Below are positions 15,904 to 23,536 of a stretch of 36,265 bases of DNA, piece after piece; the stretch's first letter is position 1; every line of letters begins with the position of its first letter. The DNA is from Mesorhizobium sp. B2-7-1. Its GTDB lineage: Bacteria > Pseudomonadota > Alphaproteobacteria > Rhizobiales > Rhizobiaceae. Location of the stretch: positions 1 to 36,265 of the forward strand of contig NZ_VFUA01000064.1 in the NCBI RefSeq assembly GCF_006440735.1, given 5' to 3'. The translations under genes and the position numbers were made by a program. The notes beneath the pieces are model-generated. The model saw nothing but the letters and a program-made list of their open reading frames with translations, was not told the DNA's origin and searched no databases.

Positions 15904-17335
15904 GGAGCAGGACGGCGTCGCGCGCCGGATCATCGCGGCGATCAAGGAGCAGATCCACAGCGGCGCCTATAGGCCGGGCGATCGCCTGCCGTCGACGCGC
16001 GCCTTCGCGGCCGAATGGGGGGCCTCGCGAACCACGGTCACGGGCGCTTATAGCCAGCTCGATGCCGAAGGCTATCTGATCATCCGGCATGGGGCGCGCG
16101 CTATCGTTGCTCCCGGGCTGGAGAGGGCATTGGGAGAGGCGACCGTCGCAACCGCTTCGCCGCGCAACCTCTCGGCCTTCGCAAGACGGTTGCTGGCCCT
16201 GCCTCGAACCGCAGAAATGCCGCCGGCCAAGCTTGCGGATTTCCGCTATGGCGAACTGTCCGGAGCCGACTTCCCGGTGCTGGCCTGGCGGCGGGCCTCC
16301 AACAAGGCCGTGCTGCGACGCCCCGCGCGGCTGCGCTACGGCGACCCGCAGGGGTCTTCCATCCTGCGCAACGCGCTGCAGGCCTATCTCTGGCGCGCGC
16401 GCGGCATCAGTTGCACGCAGGAGCAGATCGTCATCGTCAACGGCTCGCAGCAGGGGTTGGACCTCTGCGCGCGGCTGCTGCTCGACCCCGGCGATCCCTT
16501 TGTGATCGAAAACCCCGGCTATCCGCTCGCCCGCCATGCCTTCGTGGCCGCGGGAGGCATTGCCGTGCCGGTTCCTGTCGACGCGGATGGGCTAAGGACG
16601 GAAAAGCTGCCGGCGGCCCGTCTCGCTTACGTGACGCCTTCGCATCAGTTTCCGCTCGGCGGCGTGCTTTCGGCGACGCGGCGGCGTTCGCTGCTGGCCT
16701 GGGCCGCCGGCACGGGAGCCTACATTGTGGAAGACGATTATGACGGCGAATACCGCCACGACATCAGTCCTATCCCGCCGCTGCAGGCGCTCGACGCGGA
16801 TACCGTCATCTATGTCGGCACGTTGTCCAAGACGCTCTCGCCCACCCTGAGGCTCGGCTACCTCGTCGTCCCCGTCAGCCTGCGCCGGGCATTCAGCGAG
16901 GCGAAGCGCCTGACCGACCGGCACGCCCCCATGCTGGAGCAGGACGTGCTGAGCGAGTTGCTGGCAAGCGGCGCCTACGAACGTCATGTCCGCAGCATCC
17001 GCAGGAAGAACGCCGAGCGCAGGGACATCCTGCTGCGGGCGTTGAGCGATCGTCTGGGGCCGCAGGTCACGGTCGCGGGAGCCGATACTGGCCTGCATGT
17101 CGTTGCCTGGATGAACGGCATCGACGCCGAACGCGAACCGGCGATCATCGCGGCTGCGCGAGACGCCGGGATCGGTCTCTATCCCGTGTCGCCGCTTTAT
17201 GATCCGGGCGGACCCAGGCCGGAAACGGCCGGGTTTATCCTGGGCTATGCCGGTCTTGATGCGGAGGCGTTGCGACGCGGCGTTGCGGTGCTGGCCACCA
17301 TATTGGCCAAGCACGCCAATAGATCGGCGTCTTAG
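15893..17335 (+). CDS. MocR/PdxR-type regulator (GntR helix-turn-helix fused to a PLP aminotransferase)
   Basis: A 480-residue chimera. A GntR winged helix (about residues 5-75, with GAYRPGDRLPSTRAFAAEWGASRTTV around 22-47) precedes a fold-type-I aminotransferase domain (about 115-475). The PLP-binding lysine is Lys313 in GTLSKTLSPTLRLGY, and the SQQGLDLCARLLLDPGDP and VEDDYDGEYRHD motifs are intact. Such proteins sense PLP or an aminated ligand and usually control the divergent gene, here the paiB-like/lysE-like pair. The start is the GTG at 15893; no better start fits before the helix-turn-helix. The stop overlaps that of the convergent L,D-transpeptidase (TTAG, 17332-17335). Confidence 0.88.
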   Translation: MVQLEQDGVARRIIAAIKEQIHSGAYRPGDRLPSTRAFAAEWGASRTTVTGAYSQLDAEGYLIIRHGARAIVAPGLERALGEATVATASPRNLSAFARRLLALPRTAEMPPAKLADFRYGELSGADFPVLAWRRASNKAVLRRPARLRYGDPQGSSILRNALQAYLWRARGISCTQEQIVIVNGSQQGLDLCARLLLDPGDPFVIENPGYPLARHAFVAAGGIAVPVPVDADGLRTEKLPAARLAYVTPSHQFPLGGVLSATRRRSLLAWAAGTGAYIVEDDYDGEYRHDISPIPPLQALDADTVIYVGTLSKTLSPTLRLGYLVVPVSLRRAFSEAKRLTDRHAPMLEQDVLSELLASGAYERHVRSIRRKNAERRDILLRALSDRLGPQVTVAGADTGLHVVAWMNGIDAEREPAIIAAARDAGIGLYPVSPLYDPGGPRPETAGFILGYAGLDAEALRRGVAVLATILAKHANRSAS

Positions 17336-18159
17336 AAGATCTCGTTGGTGAGCTTCTTCACCGGGCCGAGCAGGATCGAGCCCGTCGGCACGCCGTTGTC
17401 GATCGGGATCGCCTTGCGCTCCGGCATGTCCTCTTCCGGTGCGCCGACATTGGCGGTCACGATGACCGGGGTCTTGGTCGGCACGCGGTCGTAAAGGTCG
17501 ATGATGTCCTGGTTGATCAGGCGCACGCAGCCGGATGAGACGGACTTGCCGATCGACCACCATTCGGGCGAACCGTGCAGGCGGTAGAGCGTGTCCTGGT
17601 TGCCCTGGAAGAGATAGAGCGCACGCGCCCCGAGCGGGTTTTTCAGGCCACCCGGCATGCCGCCATTCTTGGCGCTGTATTGCGTCAGTTCCGGCTGGCG
17701 CGCGACCATCTCGTCCGGCGGCGTCCATTTCGGCCATTTCTGCTTCCACTGCACGACCGCGTCGCCCGACCATTCGAAACCGGCGCGGCCGAGGCCGACA
17801 CCATAGCGGATCGCCTGGCCGCCCTCACGCACCAGGTAGAGGAAGTGGCCGGTGGTATCGACGACGATGGTGCCGGGACGCTGTCCGGTCGGGTCGGGCA
17901 CGATCTGGCGCAAGAATTTGTGATCGATCTTTCTCACCGGGATGGCCGGCAGGTCGAAGCCGTTGTCGGTGACCGCGGCATACATCGTCTCATAATCGCC
18001 GAGCGGCGGCTCGACATAGGTCTGAGGCGGTGGCGTCTGGATGGGCGCGGGGCCTTGATCGCTGGTCGTGGTGCAGGCGGAGACCGCGGCAGAAGCAGCG
18101 CCAAGGGCTGTAAGATTGAGGAAGCCACGGCGGCTGATGCGGAAGGAAGCGTCTGACAT
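17332..18159 (-). CDS. L,D-transpeptidase (YkuD domain), Tat/lipoprotein-like export signal
   Basis: A 275-residue cell-wall cross-linking enzyme. The YkuD catalytic core (about residues 95-245) contains HGSPEWWSIGKSVSSGCVRL with the catalytic His, Ser-Gly-Cys and Arg. In Rhizobiales such enzymes make 3-3 cross-links or attach outer-membrane proteins to peptidoglycan. The N-terminus carries SRRGFLNLTALGAASAAVSAC, a twin-arginine motif followed by a lipobox-like VSAC. A proline-rich linker (PAPIQTPPPQTYVEPP) precedes the catalytic domain. The protein would act in the periplasm, perhaps lipid-anchored. It is convergent with the MocR gene with a 4-base stop overlap. Confidence 0.9.
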   Translation of the reverse strand: MSDASFRISRRGFLNLTALGAASAAVSACTTTSDQGPAPIQTPPPQTYVEPPLGDYETMYAAVTDNGFDLPAIPVRKIDHKFLRQIVPDPTGQRPGTIVVDTTGHFLYLVREGGQAIRYGVGLGRAGFEWSGDAVVQWKQKWPKWTPPDEMVARQPELTQYSAKNGGMPGGLKNPLGARALYLFQGNQDTLYRLHGSPEWWSIGKSVSSGCVRLINQDIIDLYDRVPTKTPVIVTANVGAPEEDMPERKAIPIDNGVPTGSILLGPVKKLTNEIF

Positions 18160-18305
18160 GGTTGCCTTTTCTAGGTCTTAATTCGCAAGAAAGCATGAAT
18201 GCGGGGGCACGTCGCCGGCGGCATCCATAACATTCGGCGGTGATAGGCGGTTCCAATTCTGGCCTGACGGTGGACAGAAAAAGGCGAAGCTGTGATCGCG
18301 CCACA

Positions 18306-18327
18306 GCTGTTGCACTGCAGCAACAGC
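18306..18327. terminator. Hairpin downstream of the haloacid dehalogenase gene
   Basis: GCTGTTGC and GCAACAGC form a perfect 8-bp stem with a six-base loop, 12 bases past the dehalogenase stop on the minus strand. No U-tract follows, so it may be a weak or Rho-assisted terminator or an RNA-stabilising hairpin. Confidence 0.35.
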
Positions 18328-18338
18328 CACTTTGGGGG

Positions 18339-19004
18339 CTAACCGCCGGCCAGAAGACCCTCGAGCGAGGGCAGGATCAGTGCCGGCGGAAAATCCCGGT
18401 ATTCGTCGGGCTGGTTGGTGCGGTTGATCCACACCGTGCGGAAACCGAACTTGGCCGCGCCGGCTATGTCCCAGCGGTTCGACGACTGGAACGACACCGC
18501 GCCCGGATAAAGCCGCCAGCCGGTGACCACCATGTCGTAGACCGACGGGTCGGTTTTGAACCGCTTGACCGCATCGACCGAGAACACGTCGTCGAGGATC
18601 TGGTCGAGCGCCGCGGATTTGACAGCCGCGCCGAGCATTTCGGGCGAGCCGTTGGAGAGGATCGCGAGCTTCGCGCCCGAGGTCTTGAGCGCCTTCAGCA
18701 CGGCGGGCACTTCCGGATAGCAGTCGAGCCGCCAATAGGCCTCGAGCAGTTTTGTCCGCAGCGCCGGGTCGGCTGACGGCACCTTGCGCAACGCGAAGTC
18801 GAGCGCCTGCTCGGACAGTTGCCAGAAATCGGCGTAGGCACCTCCCATCAGCGTCCGTACCCAGGAATATTCGAGCTGCTTGGCACGCCAGATTTCCGAC
18901 AGCAGCTGTCCGTCCGGGCCGATCTCGCCGGCATGGCGGCGCACGGCCGCATGCACGTCGAACAACGTGCCATAGGCGTCGAAGACATAAGCCGCATAGT
19001 GCAT
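18339..19004 (-). CDS. Haloacid dehalogenase type II (L-2-haloacid dehalogenase-like hydrolase)
   Basis: A 221-residue HAD-superfamily hydrolase. The nucleophilic aspartate is Asp9 in YVFDAYGTLFD. Motif II is LAILSNGSPEM and the SSNRWDIAGAAKFGF block is typical of L-2-haloacid dehalogenases, as is WINRTNQP. It would hydrolyse L-2-haloalkanoates to D-2-hydroxy acids in the cytoplasm, though many homologues lack measured dehalogenase activity. The ATG at 19004 is chosen because the conserved strand FDAYGTLFD starts at residue 8; the longer open frame to 19109 has no family support. It is divergent from the aminotransferase gene. Confidence 0.88.
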   Translation of the reverse strand: MHYAAYVFDAYGTLFDVHAAVRRHAGEIGPDGQLLSEIWRAKQLEYSWVRTLMGGAYADFWQLSEQALDFALRKVPSADPALRTKLLEAYWRLDCYPEVPAVLKALKTSGAKLAILSNGSPEMLGAAVKSAALDQILDDVFSVDAVKRFKTDPSVYDMVVTGWRLYPGAVSFQSSNRWDIAGAAKFGFRTVWINRTNQPDEYRDFPPALILPSLEGLLAGG

Positions 19005-19155
19005 GGAAAGAGTTTTGCGGCGGCAAGCCGCGCCGTGCAAGCGCTGATTGCGCCTAAGTGCCGCTGGCCTCAACGATTTTTGTCCATGTCGGTTGACGCC
19101 GCCCGCCAAAGCATCGTCCTATGGCGGCCTGAAATCATCGATCTGGACGGCGAAC

Positions 19156-20034
19156 ATGACACTGGCGGCGGCGGCGCAAACCGCGACTTGGACCTATGTG
19201 GACGGCGACTGGTACGACGGCAATGTCGCGATACTGGGGCCGCGCAGCCATGCCATGTGGCTCGGCACCAGCGTCTTCGACGGCGGCCGCTGGTTCGAAG
19301 GCGTCGCGCCCGACCTCGAGCTTCACTCCGCCCGAGTCAACGCTTCCGCGACCGCGCTTGGCTTGAAGCCTTCGATGACGACGGAAGAGATCATCGGGCT
19401 GACCTGGGACGGCCTGAAGAAATTCGACGGCAAGACGGCAGTCTATATCAGGCCGATGTATTGGGCCGAGCATGGCGGCTATATGGGCGTGCCGGCCGAT
19501 CCGGCCTCGACCCGCTTCTGCCTCTGCCTCTACGAATCGCCGATGATTCCGCCGTCCGGCTTTTCGATCGGCGTCTCGCCGTTCCGGCGCCCGACCATCG
19601 AGACCATGCCGACCAACGCCAAGGCCGGCTGCCTTTATCCCAACAACGGCCGGGCCATCCTGGAGGCCAAGAACCGCGGCTTCGACAACGCGCTGGTGCT
19701 CGACATGCTGGGCAATGTCGCCGAGACCGGCACCTCCAACATTTTCCTGGTCAAGGACGGTCATGTGATGACGCCTGCTCCGAACGGCACGTTCCTGTCC
19801 GGCATCACCCGCTCGCGCACCATCAACCTGCTCGGCGACTATGGTTTCAGGACCACCGAGAAGACGCTGTCGATTCGCGATTTCCTCGAGGCCGACGAGA
19901 TCTTCTCGACCGGCAACCACTCGAAGGTGGTGCCGATCACCCGCATCGAGAACCGCGACCTGCAGCCCGGACCGGTGGCCAAGAAGGCGCGCGAGCTCTA
20001 TTGGGAATGGGCGCATTCGACGTCCGCCGCCTGA
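19156..20034 (+). CDS. Branched-chain-type aminotransferase (PLP fold type IV)
   Basis: A 292-residue aminotransferase of the IlvE/D-amino-acid transaminase/4-amino-4-deoxychorismate lyase superfamily. The PLP lysine is Lys156 in PTNAKAGCLYPNN. Other landmarks are WLGTSVFDGGRWFEG, YIRPMYW, ALVLDMLGNVAETGTSNIFLVKDG and the phosphate-binding region near IFSTGNHSKVVPI. Annotated relatives in rhizobia are called branched-chain amino acid aminotransferases, but specificity cannot be read directly, and most genomes have another ilvE. The ATG at 19156 precedes the domain start; the longer open frame overlaps the divergent promoter. Repeat modules follow the gene. Confidence 0.84.
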   Translation: MTLAAAAQTATWTYVDGDWYDGNVAILGPRSHAMWLGTSVFDGGRWFEGVAPDLELHSARVNASATALGLKPSMTTEEIIGLTWDGLKKFDGKTAVYIRPMYWAEHGGYMGVPADPASTRFCLCLYESPMIPPSGFSIGVSPFRRPTIETMPTNAKAGCLYPNNGRAILEAKNRGFDNALVLDMLGNVAETGTSNIFLVKDGHVMTPAPNGTFLSGITRSRTINLLGDYGFRTTEKTLSIRDFLEADEIFSTGNHSKVVPITRIENRDLQPGPVAKKARELYWEWAHSTSAA

Positions 20035-20040
20035 CCCGCC

Positions 20041-20144
20041 GGAGCGTTTCACCGTTTCACGCGAACGGCGACCCGCTCCATCTCTTTAATTTTGCGCAAT
20101 TCCGGGCGGAAAACCGTTTCGCACTTTTTTCGGAATTGCTCTAA
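20041..20144. repeat. Mosaic repeat (palindromes D + A), inverted orientation
   Basis: Palindrome D spans 20041-20079, with GGAGCG against CGCTCC around an internal TTTCACCGTTTCAC. A linker (ATCTCTTTAATTTT) leads to palindrome A at 20094-20144, GCGCAATTCCGGGCGG against CGGAATTGCTCTAA. Reverse-complemented, it has the same A-linker-D order as the copy at 20977-21065. It separates the aminotransferase gene from the sod promoter. Confidence 0.78.
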
Positions 20145-20245
20145 AAACTCGCTCGGCGCTCCATTCCGGAGTTGCCCCGATCCATTCCAGACCTATCTTA
20201 GCTCGGTAGTATCACCGGACTTTTTTCCTCGAGGGAGTACCATCC

Positions 20246-20848
20246 ATGGCTTTTGAATTGCCCGCTTTGCCTTATGACTACGAGGCCCTGCAGCCTTACA
20301 TGTCGAAGGAGACGCTGGAGTATCACCACGACAAGCACCACAAGGCCTATGTCGACAACGGCAACAAGCTGGCGGCCGAGGCCGGAATGGGCGACCTGTC
20401 CGTCGAAGAGGTCGTGAAGCAGTCCTTCGGCAAGAATGCCGGGCTCTTCAACAACGCGGCCCAGCATTACAACCACATCCATTTCTGGAAGTGGATGAAG
20501 AAGGGCGGCGGCGGCAACAAGCTGCCGGGCGCGTTGCAGAAGGCCGTCGACAGCGATCTTGGCGGCTACGACAAGTTCAAGGCGGATTTCATCGCCGCCG
20601 GCACCACCCAGTTCGGCTCCGGCTGGGCCTGGGTCTCGGTCAAGAACGGCAAGCTGGAAATCTCCAAGACCCCGAACGGCGAGAACCCGCTGGTTCACGG
20701 CGGCTCGCCGATCCTCGGCGTCGACGTCTGGGAGCACTCCTATTACATCGACTACCGCAATGCGCGGCCGAAATACCTCGAGGCTTTCGTCGACAGCCTG
20801 ATCAACTGGGACCATGTCCTGGAGCTGTACGAAAAGGCCAAAGGCTAA
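20246..20848 (+). CDS. sodB: Superoxide dismutase, Fe/Mn family
   Basis: A 200-residue Fe/Mn superoxide dismutase converting superoxide to oxygen and hydrogen peroxide. The four metal ligands are His27 (YHHDKHHKAY), His74 (QHYNHIHFW), Asp160 and His164 (DVWEHSYYIDY). Gln73 in NNAAQ occupies the position used by iron-type enzymes; related rhizobial SodB proteins are reported to accept manganese too, so metal use is uncertain. No signal peptide is visible, so it is cytoplasmic. GAGGGAG precedes the ATG and a strong intrinsic terminator follows at 20859-20892, so it is a single-gene transcript. Confidence 0.95.
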   Translation: MAFELPALPYDYEALQPYMSKETLEYHHDKHHKAYVDNGNKLAAEAGMGDLSVEEVVKQSFGKNAGLFNNAAQHYNHIHFWKWMKKGGGGNKLPGALQKAVDSDLGGYDKFKADFIAAGTTQFGSGWAWVSVKNGKLEISKTPNGENPLVHGGSPILGVDVWEHSYYIDYRNARPKYLEAFVDSLINWDHVLELYEKAKG

Positions 20849-20858
20849 GCGATTTTGA

Positions 20859-20892
20859 TGAAAAGCCCCGGTACGCCGGGGCTTTTCATTTT
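20859..20892 (+). terminator. Rho-independent terminator of sodB
   Basis: AAAAGCCCCGG (20861-20871) and CCGGGGCTTTT (20876-20886) form a perfect 11-bp stem with a TACG tetraloop, extended by TG/CA. The T-rich CATTTTC follows. It lies 10 bases after the sodB stop. Confidence 0.92.
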
Positions 20893-20976
20893 CGGGCGGG
20901 AAGAAACTACAAGCCGGCCAGCAAAATCGTCACGGCAAAAAGGGAATAATCCCGCCGCGATGCCCGTTAACGTTCA

Positions 20977-21065
20977 GAGCAATTCCAGGAAAAGTGTGAA
21001 GCGGTTTTCCGTCCGGAATTGCGTCAATAAGGAGATACAGCATTTCACCGTGAAACGGTGAAATG
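20977..21065. repeat. Mosaic repeat (palindromes A + D) before the cytochrome genes
   Basis: Palindrome A (20977-21023) pairs GAGCAATTCCAGGAAAA with TTTTCCGTCCGGAATTGC. A linker (TCAATAAGGAGATACAG) leads to a perfect hairpin at 21041-21065, CATTTCACCGT against ACGGTGAAATG with a three-base loop. The hairpin ends about 40 bases before the cytochrome c' start and could influence its leader. Confidence 0.82.
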
Positions 21066-21106
21066 CCTTAGTCGCGAACTCCCTTCATCATCATGGAGCC
21101 AATTGA

Positions 21107-21544
21107 ATGAGAAAGCTTGTCATCGCCATCTCTATGCTCGCCTTTGCTGGCTCGGCCGCCTATGCCGACCCGATCAAGGATCGTCAGGCCCTGATGAAGG
21201 AACGCGGCAAGCTCGCCGGCCAGATCTCGAAGGTGGTCAAGGGCGAGACGCCTTTCGATGCCGCCGCCGTACTCGACGCGCTGAAGGCGCTGGAAGCCAA
21301 CGCCGAGAAGTTCGACGCCGACACGCTGTTCCCTGCCGGCTCCGACAAGGGCGACACCACGGCAGCACCCAAGATTTGGGAAGACATGGCGGGCTTCAAG
21401 GCCGCCGAGGACAAGTTCCTGGCCGACGCCAAGGCCGCGGTCGCTTCCCCGCCGGCCGATGTCGACGCGCTGAAGGCGCAGCTCAACACGCTGGGTGGCG
21501 ATTGCGGCACCTGCCACCAGACCTACCGGATCAAGAAGAGCTGA
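21107..21544 (+). CDS. Class II cytochrome c (cytochrome c'/c-556 type)
   Basis: A 145-residue exported haem protein. A Sec signal peptide (MRKLVIAISMLAFAGSAAYA, cleavage after residue 20) is followed by a four-helix-bundle sequence. The single haem-binding motif CGTCH is at residues 133-137, close to the C-terminus as in class II cytochromes. Met30 in RQALMKERGK could be the sixth ligand, as in c-556 proteins. It probably carries electrons in the periplasm. The next gene, a dihaem cytochrome, starts 10 bases after its stop, so the two are co-transcribed and may be redox partners. Confidence 0.88.
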   Translation: MRKLVIAISMLAFAGSAAYADPIKDRQALMKERGKLAGQISKVVKGETPFDAAAVLDALKALEANAEKFDADTLFPAGSDKGDTTAAPKIWEDMAGFKAAEDKFLADAKAAVASPPADVDALKAQLNTLGGDCGTCHQTYRIKKS

Positions 21545-21554
21545 TCGCCTGGCG

Positions 21555-22499
21555 ATGGCCTGGCTGAAGAAGCTCGTCGGCGCCGTCATCGTGCTTGGCG
21601 GCGCCGCGGCCGTTGCCGGCTGGGCCCTGTCGGCGCCGGTCAGGCTTGACGCTGCGGCCGTCGCCCAGCTCGGCCCCGGCGACGCTGCCAAGGGCAAGCG
21701 CATCTTCTACGCGGGGGGCTGCACCTCCTGCCACGCCAAGCCGGGCGCCCAGGGCGACGCCCGTCTCGAGCTCGTCGGCGGTCTGGAACTGAAGACGCCG
21801 TTCGGCACCTTCGTTCCGCCCAATATCTCGCAGGATCAGAAGGACGGCATCGGCGCCTGGAGCGAGGAAGACTTCGCCAACGCCATGCTGAAGGGTGTTT
21901 CGCCTTCCGGCGAGCATTTCTACCCGGCCTTTCCCTATGCCTCCTACGCGCGCATGAAGCCGGCCGACATCGCCGACCTCTACGCCTTCATGAAGACGCT
22001 GCCGGCGGCAGCCGGCAAGGCGCCGGATCACAAGCTTTCCTTCCCCTTCACCATCCGCCGCGGCATCGGCCTGTGGAAGCGGCTCTACCTCAGCCCCGAA
22101 CCGGTGATCGCGCTGCCCGAAGGCACGCCGGACAAGGTGCTGGCCGGCCGCTATTTGGTCGAGGGACCCGGCCATTGCGGCGAATGCCACACGCCGCGCG
22201 ATTTCGCCGGCGGGGTCAAGAAGGGCGAGTGGCTGGCGGGCGCCGTGGCGGCCGAAGGCTCGGGCATCGTGCCGAACATCACTCTCGGTGGCGGCATGAA
22301 AGACTGGTCCGAGGCCGACATCGCCAATTATCTCGAAACCGGCTTCACGCCCGAGTTCGATTCCGTCGGCGGCGCCATGGTCGAGGTGCAGCGCAACATG
22401 GCGCAGCTGACCGCCGACGACCGTGCAGCGATCGCCGCCTATCTCAAGGCCGTCCCGCCGCATCCCAACGGCTACCCGGCGCGCAAGCCGGCGAGTTGA
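21555..22499 (+). CDS. Membrane-anchored dihaem cytochrome c
   Basis: A 314-residue protein. An N-terminal membrane anchor or uncleaved signal (LVGAVIVLGGAAAVAGWAL, about residues 7-26) is followed by two class I cytochrome c domains. Haem motifs are CTSCH (residues 56-60) and CGECH (208-212), each followed by a NI-T/S-type block (PPNISQDQKDGIGAW; PNITLGGGMKDW). This arrangement is like the cytochrome subunits of alcohol, gluconate or sorbitol dehydrogenases, but no dehydrogenase gene is nearby. It probably passes electrons from the periplasm towards a terminal oxidase. It starts 10 bases after the cytochrome c' gene and ends 11 bases before a convergent gene. Confidence 0.87.
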   Translation: MAWLKKLVGAVIVLGGAAAVAGWALSAPVRLDAAAVAQLGPGDAAKGKRIFYAGGCTSCHAKPGAQGDARLELVGGLELKTPFGTFVPPNISQDQKDGIGAWSEEDFANAMLKGVSPSGEHFYPAFPYASYARMKPADIADLYAFMKTLPAAAGKAPDHKLSFPFTIRRGIGLWKRLYLSPEPVIALPEGTPDKVLAGRYLVEGPGHCGECHTPRDFAGGVKKGEWLAGAVAAEGSGIVPNITLGGGMKDWSEADIANYLETGFTPEFDSVGGAMVEVQRNMAQLTADDRAAIAAYLKAVPPHPNGYPARKPAS

Positions 22500-22510
22500 G
22501 CTGCTTCCGG

Positions 22511-23335
22511 TTATTGCTCGGGCCGGGCGGTACCTATCAACTCGAGCACCTTTTCGAGTCGTGCCACGACATCGCTGGTTTCCAGGATCCGCTGCTTCTC
22601 ATCAATGCCTATCGACAGCAACTGCGCGACGGTGTCGGCCATCAGGCCGGGATTCTCGGCGGAAGGGAGGCCGAAGCGGGCTCGCTGGCGCACCGGCAGC
22701 GAGGAAAGGTCGATGTTGGCGTAGATACTGTATGCATCGAGCACCATGCGGGAAAGTGAGGCGGCTTCTTCCGACTGGCCGCGCTGCTCTTCGATCGGGC
22801 TTGTCTCTGCCGCCAGGCATTCGCCGTCGATCAGGCGTGTGATGGCCATGCGCTGAAGGCCGGATACCGTGACCTTGAGAACGCCATCCATCTGCGTCTG
22901 GCTGTTTATCACGCTCGCCATAACGCCCACCGGATGGAGAGACTGAAGGGTGCTGGGGTCGTCGTCGGCGCCATGCTTCTGGGCGACCACGAGAACCCGA
23001 CGATCGCCGGCCATGGCACGTTCAACGGCACGCCGCGTTTTGTCGCGCGCCACGAAGATGGGCGTGATCGTTTGCGGGAACAGCACAAGGTCCCGCATGG
23101 GAAAGATGGGGACCTCTGTCTGCATGAGACTGGAAAGGACCGCAACTGGCGCTGCTTCAGGCGCTGTTGCCCGCTGGTTTGCCTGAATCCTCGCGGCCAA
23201 CACATTCCAGTCTCGGAGGCCGAGAATCCTGGCGATCAGCTCCAGGCTTTCGCCGTGAGAAAGTGAGACGGATTTGGCGGCCAGCGCTTCGCTTAACGTT
23301 TGCGCCATGGCCTTGGCGTCGCGGAAATCGCGCAT
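22511..23335 (-). CDS. Small N-terminal helical domain (PF20066-like) fused to a Lon N-terminal substrate-binding domain, without protease
   Basis: A 274-residue protein. Residues 1-50 (MRDFRDAKAMAQTLSEALAA, then HGESLELIARILGLRDWNVLAA) match the small helical domain often found at the start of proteins labelled glyoxalase superfamily. Residues about 72-270 form a Lon N-terminal (LAN) domain: VPIFPMRDLVLFPQTITPIFVARDKTRRAVERAM, GVMASVINSQTQMDG, VTVSGLQRMAI. There is no AAA+ module or Ser-Lys protease domain, so it may bind unfolded or specific proteins as an adaptor. The ATG at 23335 has GAGGA upstream and the conserved domain starts at once. Confidence 0.78.
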   Translation of the reverse strand: MRDFRDAKAMAQTLSEALAAKSVSLSHGESLELIARILGLRDWNVLAARIQANQRATAPEAAPVAVLSSLMQTEVPIFPMRDLVLFPQTITPIFVARDKTRRAVERAMAGDRRVLVVAQKHGADDDPSTLQSLHPVGVMASVINSQTQMDGVLKVTVSGLQRMAITRLIDGECLAAETSPIEEQRGQSEEAASLSRMVLDAYSIYANIDLSSLPVRQRARFGLPSAENPGLMADTVAQLLSIGIDEKQRILETSDVVARLEKVLELIGTARPEQ

Positions 23336-23491
23336 GAGATCATCCTCTGCGTAAAACGAACGGAAAGCGTCAGGAGCTTGCGTTGCTGACCCGTTCGTTC
23401 GGGCAAAGGGAGCCTGAATTGGCTCGATACATTCACCGTACCCAGGAGGGTGCAAGCAGCAGGTTGTATCTACCGCCCGGGAAGGTGCGCC

Positions 23492-23520
23492 GAGGTCAGG
23501 TGCTTGTCAATCCTGACCTC
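23492..23520. promoter_or_regulatory. Perfect inverted repeat upstream of the Lon-domain gene
   Basis: GAGGTCAGG (23492-23500) and CCTGACCTC (23512-23520) are perfect 9-base arms around an 11-base spacer. On the minus strand the spacer holds TTGACA, a consensus -35. No convincing -10 follows at 16-18 bases, so it may be an operator or a terminator-like hairpin for the SET-domain gene that ends at 23537. Confidence 0.4.
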
Positions 23521-23536
23521 AGGTCCCGCGCCCTGT

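Noticed and set aside
23504..23511. Heat-shock or vegetative promoter for the Lon-domain gene
   Set aside because: TTGACA is present on the minus strand but no acceptable -10 lies at 16-18 bases, so only the inverted repeat is reported.
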